Source of the DNA: Solirubrobacter phytolaccae
GTDB taxonomy: Bacteria > Actinomycetota > Thermoleophilia > Solirubrobacterales > Solirubrobacteraceae
Length of the DNA stretch: 64,000 nt
Direction: 5' to 3'
Assembly: GCF_027587195.1 (NCBI RefSeq)
Contig: NZ_JAPDDP010000025.1
Coordinates: 1 to 64,000 of the forward strand
Both the position numbers and the translations under genes were made by a program. Shown in pieces: positions 34,928 through 44,006 of this stretch. The notes beneath the pieces were generated by a model. The model did no database searches. It was not told the origin of the DNA and saw only the letters and a program-made list of their open reading frames with translations. How positions within the stretch are numbered: the first letter of the stretch is position 1; each line of letters begins with the position of its first letter.

Positions 34928-35547
34928 GTGGCCTGCCGACGATCGCGCCGTACGCGCTCCCCACCCGCGAGCGCCTGCCGGAGAACCACGCCCGCTGGAC
35001 GGTCGCGCCCGAGCGCGCGGTCCTGCTCGTCCACGACATGCAGGACTACTTCGTCCGCGCGCTGCCCGATCCGCTGCGCACGAGCGTCGTGGCCAACGCG
35101 GCGCGGCTGCGCGAGGGCTGCGCCGCGCGGGGCGTCAAGGTCGCGTACACCGCGCAGCCCGGCCGGATGAGCACGGGCCAGCGCGGGCTGCTGATGGACT
35201 TCTGGGGCGCGGGCATGCGGACCGACGCCGCCGACCGCGAGGTCGTCGGTCCGCTCGCCCCCGCCCCCGGTGACTGGCGGCTGGTCAAGTGGCGCTACAG
35301 CGCGTTCTTCCGGTCCGACCTCGGAGCGCGCATGCGCGCGTGCGGCCGCGACCAGCTGATCCTGTGTGGCGTCTACGCCCACGTCGGGCTGCTGGCCACG
35401 GCGCTGGAGGCGTTCGCCAACGACATCCAGGTGTTCCTGGTCGCCGACGCGGTCGGGGACTTCTCCGAGGCCGATCAGCAGCTCGCGCTCGACTACGTCG
35501 CCCGCCGCTGCGGCATGGTCCTCACCTGCGACGAGGTGCTCGGATGA
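34924..35547 (+). CDS. phzD: Isochorismatase-like hydrolase PhzD
   Basis: 207 residues. The catalytic Asp is D38 in [10 protein letters not shown], the same number as in Pseudomonas PhzD. The Lys in LVKWRYSAF and the loop [13 protein letters not shown], with Gly where cysteine hydrolases have Cys, are also typical. It hydrolyses the vinyl ether of 2-amino-2-desoxyisochorismate to trans-2,3-dihydro-3-hydroxyanthranilate (DHHA) plus pyruvate. Four-base overlaps link it to phzC and phzE. Confidence 0.95.
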   Translation: MSGLPTIAPYALPTRERLPENHARWTVAPERAVLLVHDMQDYFVRALPDPLRTSVVANAARLREGCAARGVKVAYTAQPGRMSTGQRGLLMDFWGAGMRTDAADREVVGPLAPAPGDWRLVKWRYSAFFRSDLGARMRACGRDQLILCGVYAHVGLLATALEAFANDIQVFLVADAVGDFSEADQQLALDYVARRCGMVLTCDEVLG

Positions 35548-37382
35548 GCGATCTGCTCGACCGGATCCTGGCGTTGGAGGAGGGTGCGTTCGCCGTGCTG
35601 CACCGCCCGCACAGCGGCTGCGCGGACACCGTCGACGTGCTCGCGGGCGACGCCGTCGAGCTGGCGTCGCTCGCCGACATCCCGCTCGCCGAGGACGTCC
35701 TCGGCCCCGGCCACGACGTGCTCGTGGTCGTCCCCTACCGCCAGATCTCCGAGCGCGGCTTCACCGCCCGCGACGACGGCGCGCCGCTGATCGCCATGGC
35801 CGTCGCCGACCAGCAGCAGCTCCCGCTCGGCGACGTCCTCACCCGCATCCCGGACGTGTCGACCGCGCTGCAGGGCGGCGCCTTCGACTGCGACGACGCC
35901 CGCTACGCCGCCACCGTGCGGCGCATCATCGCCGAGGAGATCGGCACCGGCGAGGGCGCGAACTTCGTGATCAAGCGCTCGTTCGTGGCCGACATCGGCG
36001 ACTACTCGCCGCTCGGCGCCCTCGCGCTCTTCCGCCGGCTGCTGCTGCGCGAGCAGGGCGCGTACTGGACGTTCGTGATCCACACGGGTGAGCGGACCCT
36101 GGTCGGCGCCACGCCCGAGCGCCACATCACGCTCAACGGCGGGACCGCGGTGATGAACCCGATCAGCGGCACCTACCGCTACCCGGGCACCGGGCCGACG
36201 CTCGAGGGCGTCAGCGAGTTCCTCAGCGACACCAAGGAGGCCGACGAGCTGTACATGGTCGTCGACGAGGAGCTGAAGATGATGGCCCGCATCTGCGACT
36301 CCGGCGGCCGCGTGGTCGGCCCGTTCCTGCGGGAGATGGCGAGCCTCGCGCACACGGAGTACTTCATCGAGGGCGAGACCTCGATCGACGTGCGCGAGAC
36401 CCTGCGCGAGACGATGTTCGCGCCGACCGTGACCGGCAGCCCGCTCGAGAGCGCGACGCGGGTCATCCACCGGCACGAGCCCGACGGGCGCGGCTACTAC
36501 AGCGGCGTCGCGGCGCTGATCGGCCGGGACGCGGCGGGCGCGCGCACGCTGGACTCGGCGATCATGATCCGCACCGCAGACATCGACCCGGCCGGGCGGA
36601 TGCGGCTGAGCGTCGGCGCGACGCTCGTGCGCCACTCCGACCCGGAGGCCGAGGTCGAGGAGACGCGCGCGAAGGCCGCGGGCATGCTGCGCACGTTCGA
36701 GCCGGTGAAGTTCTCCGAGCATCCGGACGTGCAGTCGGCGCTGCGGCGGCGCAACACGGGGATCGCGGGGTTCTGGCTCAACGGCGGGCGCGCGGCTTCG
36801 CGGGCGGTGCCGTCGCTGGCCACGCGCACGGCGCTCGTGATCGACGCCGAGGACACGTTCACCGCGATGCTCGACCACCAGCTGCGCTCGCTCGGCTTGA
36901 CGGTCACGGTCCGGCGCTTCGACGAGCCGTACGCGCTCGACGGGCACGACCTCGTCGTGATGGGGCCCGGGCCGGGCGACCCGCGCGCGCTGCGTGATCC
37001 CAAGATCGCCCACCTGCACAAGGCGGTGGGCGTGCTGCTGGCCTCGCGCCGGCCGTTCCTGGCCGTCTGCCTCAGCCATCAGGTGCTGTCGCTGCGCCTC
37101 GGGCTGCCGCTCCTCCGGCGCGACGTGCCCAACCAGGGCGTGGCGCGGGAGATCGACCTGTTCGGCGAGCCGCGGCGAGTCGGCTTCTACAACACGTTCT
37201 GCGCGCGGAGCGACGCGCCGTGGGTGGGCGACGTCGAGGTCGCGCGCGACCCGGCGACCGGCGAGGTGCACGCGCTGCGCGGGCCGACGTTCGCGTCGAT
37301 GCAGTTCCACCCTGAGTCGCTGCTCACGGTCGACGGGCCGAAGATCGTCGGCGCGTTGCTCGAGGGGGTGCTCGGGCGATGA
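35544..37382 (+). CDS. phzE: 2-Amino-2-desoxyisochorismate synthase PhzE (fused TrpE/TrpG-like)
   Basis: 612 residues. The N-terminal chorismate-utilising domain (1-400) shows [38 protein letters not shown], and the acidic [17 protein letters not shown]. The C-terminal class I glutamine amidotransferase domain (about 430-612) shows the oxyanion [10 protein letters not shown], the nucleophile Cys in [14 protein letters not shown] and the His/Glu in QFHPES. It converts chorismate plus glutamine to ADIC, the committing step. Both active sites look intact. The gene overlaps phzD and the following small gene. Confidence 0.95.
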   Translation: MSDLLDRILALEEGAFAVLHRPHSGCADTVDVLAGDAVELASLADIPLAEDVLGPGHDVLVVVPYRQISERGFTARDDGAPLIAMAVADQQQLPLGDVLTRIPDVSTALQGGAFDCDDARYAATVRRIIAEEIGTGEGANFVIKRSFVADIGDYSPLGALALFRRLLLREQGAYWTFVIHTGERTLVGATPERHITLNGGTAVMNPISGTYRYPGTGPTLEGVSEFLSDTKEADELYMVVDEELKMMARICDSGGRVVGPFLREMASLAHTEYFIEGETSIDVRETLRETMFAPTVTGSPLESATRVIHRHEPDGRGYYSGVAALIGRDAAGARTLDSAIMIRTADIDPAGRMRLSVGATLVRHSDPEAEVEETRAKAAGMLRTFEPVKFSEHPDVQSALRRRNTGIAGFWLNGGRAASRAVPSLATRTALVIDAEDTFTAMLDHQLRSLGLTVTVRRFDEPYALDGHDLVVMGPGPGDPRALRDPKIAHLHKAVGVLLASRRPFLAVCLSHQVLSLRLGLPLLRRDVPNQGVAREIDLFGEPRRVGFYNTFCARSDAPWVGDVEVARDPATGEVHALRGPTFASMQFHPESLLTVDGPKIVGALLEGVLGR

Positions 37383-37636
37383 TCGTCGACATCGCGTTCT
37401 GGGACGTCGACGACGTGGACGCGCTGCACGCGGCGACCGCGGTCGAGGAATGGCGCGGGATCGACGGGCTGCGGCTGAAGCTGTGGATCGTGGACCGCGA
37501 ACGCGGACGCTGGGGCGCGATCATGCTCTGGGACGGGGAGCGGCCGGCGTCGTTGCCGCCCAACCGCGCCGCGGAGCTGATCGGCCGTCCCGCCGATCAC
37601 CGGCTGACGTTCGACGTCGCCGAGGTCGCGCCATGA
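37379..37636 (+). CDS. Small protein of dimeric alpha/beta-barrel type between phzE and phzF
   Basis: 85 residues; ATG 37379 overlaps the phzE stop and the stop overlaps the phzF start, so it is a real operon member. The sequence (IDGLRLKLWIVDRERGRWGAI, then MLWDGERPASLPP) resembles YdhR-like or antibiotic-biosynthesis-monooxygenase-like ferredoxin folds, but no catalytic residue can be named. It is not one of the standard phz core proteins. Possible roles are a small oxygenase or a cyclisation helper acting on the unstable intermediates. Confidence 0.6.
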   Translation: MIVDIAFWDVDDVDALHAATAVEEWRGIDGLRLKLWIVDRERGRWGAIMLWDGERPASLPPNRAAELIGRPADHRLTFDVAEVAP

Positions 37637-38472
37637 CCCGCGCCTACACCGTGGTGGACGCGTTCGCCCGCCGGCCGCTCGAGGGCAACCCGGTGGCCGT
37701 GTTCGTCGCGGCCGACGGGCTGAGCGGCGAGCTGATGCAGCGGATCGCGCGTGAGCTGAACCTGTCCGAGACGACGTTCGTGCTCGCCGCCGAGGGCGAC
37801 GGAGACTTCCGCGTGCGGATCTTCACCCCGGTCAACGAGCTGCCGTTCGCCGGGCACCCGACGCTGGGCACGGTCGTCGCGCTGCAGGCGATCCACGGCT
37901 TCGATCGTGTGCGGTTGGAGACCGCGATGGGGCTCATCGCCTGCACGATCGACGGCGACCGTGTCGAGATGCGCCAGCCGCTCCCGACGTGGCGGGCGTT
38001 CGACGAGCCCGACGCGTTGCTCGCGGCGCTGGGCGTCGCGGCGTCCGTGACCCCGGTGGAGATCTACCGCAACGGTCCGCGCCACGTCTTCGTCGGCGTG
38101 GAGAGCGTGGACGCGCTGTCGGCGCTGCACCCGGATCACCGCGCGCTGTCGCGGTTCGAGGACGTGGCCGTGAACTGCTTCGCCGGTGCGGGCCAGGCGT
38201 GGCGCGCCCGGATGTTCTCGCCCGCATACGGCGTCGTCGAGGACGCCGCCACCGGCTCGGCCGCCGGCCCGCTCGCCGTCCACCTCGCCCGCCACGGCCT
38301 CGCGTCCTGGGGTGCCGATCACGAGATCGTCCAGGGCGTGGAGATCGGCCGCCGTTCCGTCATGCACGCGCGGGCCGAAGGTGCGGGCGACCGCGTGCTC
38401 GATGTCGCCGTCGGCGGCCACGCCGTCGTGGCCGGGCGCGGCGAGCTCTACCTCCAGGAGATCGCACGATGA
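37633..38472 (+). CDS. phzF: DHHA isomerase PhzF
   Basis: 279 residues with the diaminopimelate-epimerase fold. Typical signs are VVDAFARRPLEGNPVAV, the catalytic Glu E46 in LNLSETTFVL (E45 in Pseudomonas), FTPVNELPFAGHPTLGTV, and EDAATGSAAGPLAVHLARHG. PhzF isomerises DHHA to the ketone that condenses to the phenazine skeleton. Position and four-base overlaps fit the core operon. Confidence 0.95.
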   Translation: MTRAYTVVDAFARRPLEGNPVAVFVAADGLSGELMQRIARELNLSETTFVLAAEGDGDFRVRIFTPVNELPFAGHPTLGTVVALQAIHGFDRVRLETAMGLIACTIDGDRVEMRQPLPTWRAFDEPDALLAALGVAASVTPVEIYRNGPRHVFVGVESVDALSALHPDHRALSRFEDVAVNCFAGAGQAWRARMFSPAYGVVEDAATGSAAGPLAVHLARHGLASWGADHEIVQGVEIGRRSVMHARAEGAGDRVLDVAVGGHAVVAGRGELYLQEIAR

Positions 38473-39107
38473 CCGCAGCGCGGTTCGAGACCCTCACCGC
38501 GGGGGTCGAGCTCGAGTTCCCCGAGTACGAGACGCCGCCGGCCGAGCCGCTCGGCCTGGTCCGTGCGTGGGTCGCGCGGGCGTGCGAGCTGGGCGTCCGC
38601 GAGCCCAAGGCGCTCGCGCTGGCCACCGCCGACGCGTTCGGCCGTCCCTCCAGCCGCATCGTCACGATCATCGCCATCACCGACGCGGGGCTGCTGTTCG
38701 CCAGCCACGCCTGCAGCCAGAAGGGCCGCGAGCTGTCCGTGAACCCGTGGGCCTCGGGCCTCCTCTACTGGCGCGAGACCGGCCAGCAGCTGATCGTCTC
38801 CGGCCCGGTCGTGCCGCTCTCCGGTGGGGAGTCCGACGACCTCTGGTTCGCCCGCCCGGTCGCCTTGCACCCCGCGACGACCGTCTCACGCCAGAGCGAG
38901 CCGCTGCACGACGTGGCGGCGATGCGCGCGGAGATCACCTCCCTCGAGCCGTGCGCCGCCCCGCTCCCCCGCCCGGAGCGCTTCACCGGCTACCGGCTCG
39001 AGCCGGCGACCGTCGAGTTCTGGTGCGCGAGCGGCGACCGCCTGCACCGGCGGCTGCAATACACGCGCGTGCGCGGCGGCTGGGAGACCACGCGCCTGCA
39101 GCCCTAG
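38469..39107 (+). CDS. phzG: FMN-dependent oxidase PhzG
   Basis: 212 residues of the pyridoxamine-5'-phosphate oxidase-like split barrel. Family signs include ALALATADAFGRPSSRIVTII, FASHACSQKGRELSVNPWASGLLYW and FWCASGDRLHRRLQYTR. PhzG oxidises the hexahydrophenazine dicarboxylate to the aromatic dihydro form, completing the core. It is the last gene of the operon and shares a CTAG with the convergent gene's stop. Confidence 0.93.
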   Translation: MTAARFETLTAGVELEFPEYETPPAEPLGLVRAWVARACELGVREPKALALATADAFGRPSSRIVTIIAITDAGLLFASHACSQKGRELSVNPWASGLLYWRETGQQLIVSGPVVPLSGGESDDLWFARPVALHPATTVSRQSEPLHDVAAMRAEITSLEPCAAPLPRPERFTGYRLEPATVEFWCASGDRLHRRLQYTRVRGGWETTRLQP

Positions 39108-39841
39108 AGGCGGTCGGCGAAGAACTTCAGCACGAGCGGCGTCTTCTGCTCCTTGCCCTTGACCACCGTGATCTTGTGGCGCCTGAGCAGCTTGTCGAAC
39201 GCGGCCTTCGCACGCGGCGCGTCCTTGCGGTCCGCCTTGATCGAGAGCTCGATGAAGCGCGTCGTGTCCGGCAGCGTCCACTCCTCCACGCACAGCGTGT
39301 ACGGGAACCCGTCGAGCTTGTCGAGCTCCCACTTGCGCGCGTCGACCGGGCCGAGCACCTTCAGCTCGTCGAGCTTGACGCCCTTCGCGTACAGGTGCAG
39401 CAGCTTCTCCTGCTGGCTCGAGAAGAGCGCGCCGACGGGACGCCGGCCGGCCTCGACCGCCTCGGCGTGCCCGTGCTTCGGCGTGCCCTCGCCCTTCGCC
39501 GAGCACATCGGTCCTTTCCCGGAGACGTCGAGCTCGACGACCACGCCCTTGCCCTCCCGCCACGGCGCGTGCCGGTCGAGGCTCGCCGGCCGGACCTTGA
39601 CGGTCGAGTCGTCGTCCTCGCCCTGCGTGACCCGGGCGCGCAGCACCAGCCCGGCGTTGAAGAGCTTGAGCTTGCGGGTGTCGTAGAAGTACACCTTGCG
39701 GCGCTTGGGTCGCCCGAGCACACCCCCGAAGAACTCGGGCACCTTGGCCTCGTCGGCGGTCTCGAGCGTGTACTTGAACTCGACCCCGTCGATGTCTTTC
39801 GAGAGATCGCGCAGGTCGATCGTTCCGGCAGTCGGGGACAT
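39104..39841 (-). CDS. CYTH-like domain protein
   Basis: 245 residues from ATG 39841, which has an excellent GGAGG five bases upstream. The N-terminal GVEFKYTLETAD and the strand KVYFYDTRKLKLFNAGLVLRA, followed by the Lys/Arg pair VKVRPAS, fit the CYTH (adenylyl cyclase/triphosphatase tunnel) superfamily. The usual ExExK is not perfectly present, so catalysis is uncertain. A Cys in GPMCSAKGEG stands near the middle. Substrate may be an inorganic or nucleoside polyphosphate; unknown. The gene meets phzG tail to tail and is probably not part of the pathway. Confidence 0.6.
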   Translation of the reverse strand: MSPTAGTIDLRDLSKDIDGVEFKYTLETADEAKVPEFFGGVLGRPKRRKVYFYDTRKLKLFNAGLVLRARVTQGEDDDSTVKVRPASLDRHAPWREGKGVVVELDVSGKGPMCSAKGEGTPKHGHAEAVEAGRRPVGALFSSQQEKLLHLYAKGVKLDELKVLGPVDARKWELDKLDGFPYTLCVEEWTLPDTTRFIELSIKADRKDAPRAKAAFDKLLRRHKITVVKGKEQKTPLVLKFFADRL

Positions 39842-39982
39842 GGTCCCTCCGTTCGCTGAGACAGCATCCTCCTGCAATCGGGCAACCGTGTGAAGGGCGG
39901 CTTCGGGTCGACAGTTGTCGCTTCAACACGCGGCATCTGTCGCTGGTCGTCACGCGGCGTGCGCGGCAAGCTCGTGGGACCT
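39842..39982. promoter_or_regulatory. Divergent intergenic region, CYTH protein and aldolase genes
   Basis: A 141-base gap with both promoters. I see no strong dyad and no RNA structure. Confidence 0.3.
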
Positions 39983-40948
39983 ATGACCGCATCGATCTTC
40001 AACGGCACCCTCCCGGCGCTCATGACGCCCTGCAAGGAGGACCGCACGCCGGACTTCGACGCGCTCGTGCGCAAGGCGAAGGCCCTGATGGACCACGGCA
40101 TGACCGCGATGATCTACGCCGGCTCGATGGGCGACTGGCCGCTGCTGACCGACGCCGAGCGCATGGAGGGCGTCGAGCGCCTCGTCGGCGCCGGCATCCC
40201 GGTCATCGTCGGCACCGGCGCGGTGAACACCCGCAGCGCCGTCGCCCTCGCCGCGCACGCGAACGAGGTCGGCGCCAACGGCCTCATGGTGATCCCGCGC
40301 GTGCTGTCGCGCGGCACCGTCCTGTCCGCGCAGAAGGCGCACTTCAGCGCGATCCTCTCCGCCGCCCCCGAGCTCGAAGCCGTCATCTACAACAGCCCGT
40401 ACTACGGCTTCGCGACGCGCGCCGACCTGTTCTTCGCGCTGCGCAAGGAGCACGCCAACCTCGTCGGCTTCAAGGAGTTCGGCGGCGACGACGACCTCCG
40501 CTACGCCGCGGAGAACATCACCAGCGCCGGCGACGACGACGTCCTGCTCGCGATCGGCGTGGACACCGCCGTCTTCCACGGCTACGTCAACTGCGGCGCC
40601 GCCGGGGCGATCACCGGGATCGGCAACGTCCTCCCGGTGGAGGTGCTGCACCTCACCAACCTGTGTCTGGCGGCAGCCCGCGGGGAAGCGGAAGCACGTC
40701 AGCGCGCCTTGGAGCTCGAACAGGCGATGGGCGTGCTCTCGTCCTTCGACGTCGGCCCCGACCTCGTCCTGTACTTCAAGCACATGCTCGTCCTGCGCGG
40801 CGAGACCGAGTACACGCTGCACTTCAACGAGACCGACGAGCTCACCCCGAGCCAGCGCGGCTACGTCGAGAACCAGCTCGCGCTGTTCGACGCCTGGTAC
40901 GCCGACTGGAGCCAGCTGCCCGGCGCGGTCCAGACCTACAAGCCCTGA
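39983..40948 (+). CDS. Dihydrodipicolinate synthase / N-acetylneuraminate lyase family aldolase
   Basis: 321 residues from ATG 39983. The TIM-barrel Schiff-base aldolase motifs are IYAGSMGDWPLLTDAER (carboxylate-binding loop), the catalytic Tyr in VIYNSPYYGFATR and the Schiff-base Lys in LVGFKEFGGDDDLRY. The loop following the barrel differs from true DapA, so lysine biosynthesis is not assured; a sugar-acid, hydroxyproline or other keto-acid aldolase is equally likely. It is a stand-alone gene. Confidence 0.75.
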   Translation: MTASIFNGTLPALMTPCKEDRTPDFDALVRKAKALMDHGMTAMIYAGSMGDWPLLTDAERMEGVERLVGAGIPVIVGTGAVNTRSAVALAAHANEVGANGLMVIPRVLSRGTVLSAQKAHFSAILSAAPELEAVIYNSPYYGFATRADLFFALRKEHANLVGFKEFGGDDDLRYAAENITSAGDDDVLLAIGVDTAVFHGYVNCGAAGAITGIGNVLPVEVLHLTNLCLAAARGEAEARQRALELEQAMGVLSSFDVGPDLVLYFKHMLVLRGETEYTLHFNETDELTPSQRGYVENQLALFDAWYADWSQLPGAVQTYKP

Positions 40949-40964
40949 TGCACCTTTAGGAGCG

Positions 40965-41046
40965 AACCACTACTGGACACTTGCGGCGGTGAAGTCAAGT
41001 TGAGAGGCTTTCTCCGTGCACTCCCGTCGCAAGTCGAGTAGTGGTT
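40965..41046. repeat. Imperfect long inverted repeat before the TIR-GAF gene
   Basis: AACCACTACTGGACacTTGCG at 40965-40985 and CGCAAGTCGAGTAGTGGTT at 41028-41046 are inverted complements apart from a two-base bulge and one mismatch, with a 42-base spacer. The spacer holds a small GAGAGGCTTTCTC hairpin. It could be a structured leader RNA, a terminator for the aldolase gene, or a protein-binding site. No homologue is recognised. Confidence 0.6.
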
Positions 41047-41057
41047 GACCGTCAACC
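41043..41057. promoter_or_regulatory. Perfect palindrome GGTTGAC-C-GTCAACC at the TIR-GAF start
   Basis: Seven-base arms flank one base; the palindrome covers the TTG start (41045) and ends just before a GGAGG (41058-41062). It is an operator candidate, or a hairpin that could block translation initiation. Confidence 0.5.
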
Positions 41058-42067
41058 GGAGGTCTTCGCAGCGCGTGTTCATCGGCTCGTCGTCCCAATC
41101 GGGATTGCCGGTGGCTGACGAGCTCCAGGCGCTGCTCTCGCCCTATTGTCGGCCGACGATCTGGAATCAAGGCGTTTTCGTCCTAAGCCGGGGCACGCTC
41201 GAGGCGCTGGAGCACGCCGCCGACGACTACGACTTCGCCGTGTTGGTGATGGCGGCGGACGACGAGATCACGCAGGCCGGCAACACGATGCCGAGCGTCC
41301 GCGACAACGTCCTCTTCGAGCTCGGCCTGTTCACCGGAGCGCTGGGATCGCGTCGTACGTTCATGGTGTGGTGCCGCGATGATCCGCCCAAGATCCCGAC
41401 CGACCTCGCCGGGATCACGGCGGCCACCTATCCCGCGCCTGGCCGCGACGACCTTGCCTCTGCGCTCGGCCCCGTAGCGCTGCAGATCCGAAAGGCCATG
41501 GACCTCGCCGGCCCGCGTCGACCGCTGCTGGTCGGCAAGGAACGGACGATCGAGGCGCTGCTGCAGCGAGACATCCGAGCACTCGGCAAAGAGCTCCGGA
41601 TCAACGAGGATGACATCGGCGTGCATCTCTGGCTGCTCGACGAAGACGCACGACCGCCGGTCATGCAGCGTGTGCTGCGGGTCAACAGCTCGTCCGCGCC
41701 CGCGACGGCTTCGTTCTCGTCCTGGAGGCAAGGCCGGGGTCTCGTCGGAACCGCGTGGGAGCAGGACGACGACGTCTGGGCCGATCTCGGCGCCGCGCCT
41801 CTGGCCGGGCTCAGCCGGGCCGATTTCGAAGCGTTGCCGGCGGCGGATCAGCTCGGCATGGACTGGGAGATCTACGAGCGGAGCCGCCGGTACTTCAGGC
41901 TCGTTTACGCCGTTCCGATGCAGGACCGTACGTTCACTCCCGTCGGCACGTTGAGCGTGAACATCGATCGTGACGTCACCGCACCACAGCACGAGCTGGT
42001 CAAGACCGTCCGCAGTGCTGCCAGAGGCATGGCGCATACGTGCCGGCTGGTCCTCGACCTCGCCTGA
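41045..42067 (+). CDS. TIR-like (Cap12/PF10137) nucleotide-binding domain plus GAF domain protein
   Basis: 340 residues from TTG 41045; a GTG at 41075 follows a GGAGG but would begin within the first beta-strand. Residues 10-125 match the predicted nucleotide-binding TIR-like family of CBASS/Pycsar effectors: RVFIGSSSQSGLPVADELQ, YDFAVLVMAADDEI and RDNVLFELGLFTGALGSRRTFMV. The conserved Glu in LFELG is the candidate NAD-hydrolysing residue. The C-terminal half (about 160-335) looks like a GAF sensor domain (LWLLDEDARPPVM, GRGLVGTAWEQ, VYAVPMQDRTFTPVGTLSVNID). A cyclic-nucleotide synthase is absent nearby, so the trigger is probably sensed by GAF or by the WD40 partner. Confidence 0.7.
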   Translation: MTVNRRSSQRVFIGSSSQSGLPVADELQALLSPYCRPTIWNQGVFVLSRGTLEALEHAADDYDFAVLVMAADDEITQAGNTMPSVRDNVLFELGLFTGALGSRRTFMVWCRDDPPKIPTDLAGITAATYPAPGRDDLASALGPVALQIRKAMDLAGPRRPLLVGKERTIEALLQRDIRALGKELRINEDDIGVHLWLLDEDARPPVMQRVLRVNSSSAPATASFSSWRQGRGLVGTAWEQDDDVWADLGAAPLAGLSRADFEALPAADQLGMDWEIYERSRRYFRLVYAVPMQDRTFTPVGTLSVNIDRDVTAPQHELVKTVRSAARGMAHTCRLVLDLA

Positions 42068-42194
42068 TTGGCTCATCGGCCGTCGGACCGGTCTACTCAG
42101 GCTGTCTTGCTTTCTTGCTCTTGAGCGGTAAGACTTCCGCGCTCCATCGCTCGAACGGCTCGGTGGCCGGGATCGACTTGGGAACGGACTCTCG
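42068..42194 (+). promoter_or_regulatory. Intergenic region between TIR-GAF and WD40 genes
   Basis: 127 bases, with more A/T than surrounding DNA. It may hold a second promoter; no clear terminator or coding sequence is seen. Confidence 0.3.
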
Positions 42195-44006
42195 ATGCTC
42201 GCGCCGCAGACCTTTCACGTCAGCCCTCCGTCGGCTTCGAGCGCCGTGTGCAGCGTCGCCATGTCCGAGGGCGGTCATGTCGTGCTGACGGGATCATTCG
42301 ACAGGACCGTGGCAGTGTGGAAGACGGGAAGCGTCCCGTCGCCAGTGCGACGGCTCCGAGGGCACCAAGCGGCCGTGACAGCGGTGGCGTGCGACTCCGA
42401 TGGCAGCGAGCTCGTGTCGGGTGGACTCGACGGACGCTTGCTGCGGTGGTCGTCGCACTCGCCGGATCGCCACGAGACGCTCAGGGAGCACTCGCGTGGT
42501 GTCACGGCGCTCGCGATGGACCGCACGAGCGGCGATATCGCGGTTGGGTATGACGACGGCGAGCTCCACGTCCAGAGCCGTGAGAGCCATGAGTGGCTGC
42601 AACTTGGCGGAAGTCGCCAGCGAGTGGTCGGAGTCTCGGTGTCCCGGGCGCAGGACTCGCTGCTCGCGATTCGGGCCGACGGCACCATCCAGATGTGGGA
42701 GCTCTCGTCGGGAGCGCTGCTGTCCGCCACCGCACATCACTCACCGCTCACGGCGGCAGCCGTGGAGTGGGTTGGCGGCCTCGTCGTCGTCGGAGACACC
42801 AACTACCGGTTGTCGGTGTACGAGCTTCGCCGGCCGCGTCCGGCGGGTGAGCTCGTCGGACACTCGGGTTGGATAACGGCAATCGGTGTTCAAGGTGGGC
42901 ATGCGATCTCCGCGGCCACCGACGGCACGATTCGTTCGTGGGATCTGCGAACCACGGCCACACGATCCGTGGTTCGCCCCAGCGCGCCGGTCGGCGCGTT
43001 GGCCGTCGATCGCGAGGGAAGGGTCGCCGCCGGTACCGACGAGGGCGATGTGGTCCTCACGACGATCCGGGAGGATGCCGCGGCGGCGCGCACCGGCTGG
43101 CGACGACCTGTCCACCACGCAGCGCCCGTATGGGCGGTGAAAGCCGTGTCCGGAGACGTGGTGGCAACCGGCTCGGCGGACTTCTCCGTCGGGATCTGGG
43201 CCGCTCAGGATGCACGTCCGCTCCGTGTGCTCGAGGGTCATACGGCGTGGGTGAACGCCGTCGCCGGATTCGCCGCCGGCACCCGCGTCCTGTCTGGCTC
43301 CAGCGACTCGACGCTCCGCGTCTGGGACATCGGCTCCGGCGCTCTGCTCGGCACGCTTCATGGCCATGACGGATGGATCAACGCCGTCGCGGTCTCTCCC
43401 GACGGCGAGATCGCCATCTCTGGAGCGTCGGACCAGGTTGCGAGCGTATGGACGCTCGAGCCGAGGCGCAGGTTGATCACGCTCGTCGGGCATTCGGCGG
43501 CCGTCACGGGCGTGGCACTGTCGAAGAGCAAGGCGGTGGCAGCCACGTGCTCGGCGGACGGGACCGTCCGGCTGTGGCGAACCGCCGATGGTGCAGCGCT
43601 CCGAGTGATCGGTTGCGCGCACGAGACGCTGACTCCGTTCACGTCGGTCCATTTCGTGTCGGACTCAGGCGCGCTGGTGGCATCGAGCCTCGACGGCCGG
43701 ATCTGGACCACGGACGAGGACTGCGTCTCGCTGCGTCTTCTGGCGCAGGTGCCTGGACGAGTGTGGGGGCTGGCGGTGCTCGCGGATGGTCGGCACGTCG
43801 CGGTGCCGTCGATCGACGGGCGTCTCCGGGTGCTGTCGGCGGATTCCGGGGCGCAGATCGCATCGTGCGATCTCGGCACCCCGCTGACGGCGTGCGCAAC
43901 CGTCCCGGGCGCCTCGCACCTGGTGGTCGCCGACCGCCACGGCGGCCTGCACATCTCACCTACACCGTCGACTCCCGAACTGAGCCCGAGTGCCAAAGCC
44001 GATTGA
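42195..44006 (+). CDS. Long WD40-repeat protein
   Basis: 603 residues from ATG 42195. About 13-14 WD40-type repeats run the whole length, for example GGHVVLTGSFDRTVAVW, GGHAISAATDGTIRSWDL, GTRVLSGSSDSTLRVWDI and GEIAISGASDQVASVW, enough for two seven-bladed propellers. There is no fused kinase, peptidase, STAND or other effector domain, so it is likely a scaffold or sensor for the radical SAM/TIR partners. Its last 17 bases overlap the radical SAM gene, indicating co-expression. Confidence 0.85.
   Translation: MLAPQTFHVSPPSASSAVCSVAMSEGGHVVLTGSFDRTVAVWKTGSVPSPVRRLRGHQAAVTAVACDSDGSELVSGGLDGRLLRWSSHSPDRHETLREHSRGVTALAMDRTSGDIAVGYDDGELHVQSRESHEWLQLGGSRQRVVGVSVSRAQDSLLAIRADGTIQMWELSSGALLSATAHHSPLTAAAVEWVGGLVVVGDTNYRLSVYELRRPRPAGELVGHSGWITAIGVQGGHAISAATDGTIRSWDLRTTATRSVVRPSAPVGALAVDREGRVAAGTDEGDVVLTTIREDAAAARTGWRRPVHHAAPVWAVKAVSGDVVATGSADFSVGIWAAQDARPLRVLEGHTAWVNAVAGFAAGTRVLSGSSDSTLRVWDIGSGALLGTLHGHDGWINAVAVSPDGEIAISGASDQVASVWTLEPRRRLITLVGHSAAVTGVALSKSKAVAATCSADGTVRLWRTADGAALRVIGCAHETLTPFTSVHFVSDSGALVASSLDGRIWTTDEDCVSLRLLAQVPGRVWGLAVLADGRHVAVPSIDGRLRVLSADSGAQIASCDLGTPLTACATVPGASHLVVADRHGGLHISPTPSTPELSPSAKAD

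Noticed and set aside
40949-41044. Retron msr/msd or riboswitch
   Set aside because: Inverted repeats exist, but no reverse transcriptase is encoded and no known riboswitch consensus is seen.
41045-42067. Standard CBASS or Pycsar effector locus
   Set aside because: The TIR-like domain fits, but no CD-NTase, nucleotide cyclase or Cap2/Cap3 ancillary gene is present in the module.
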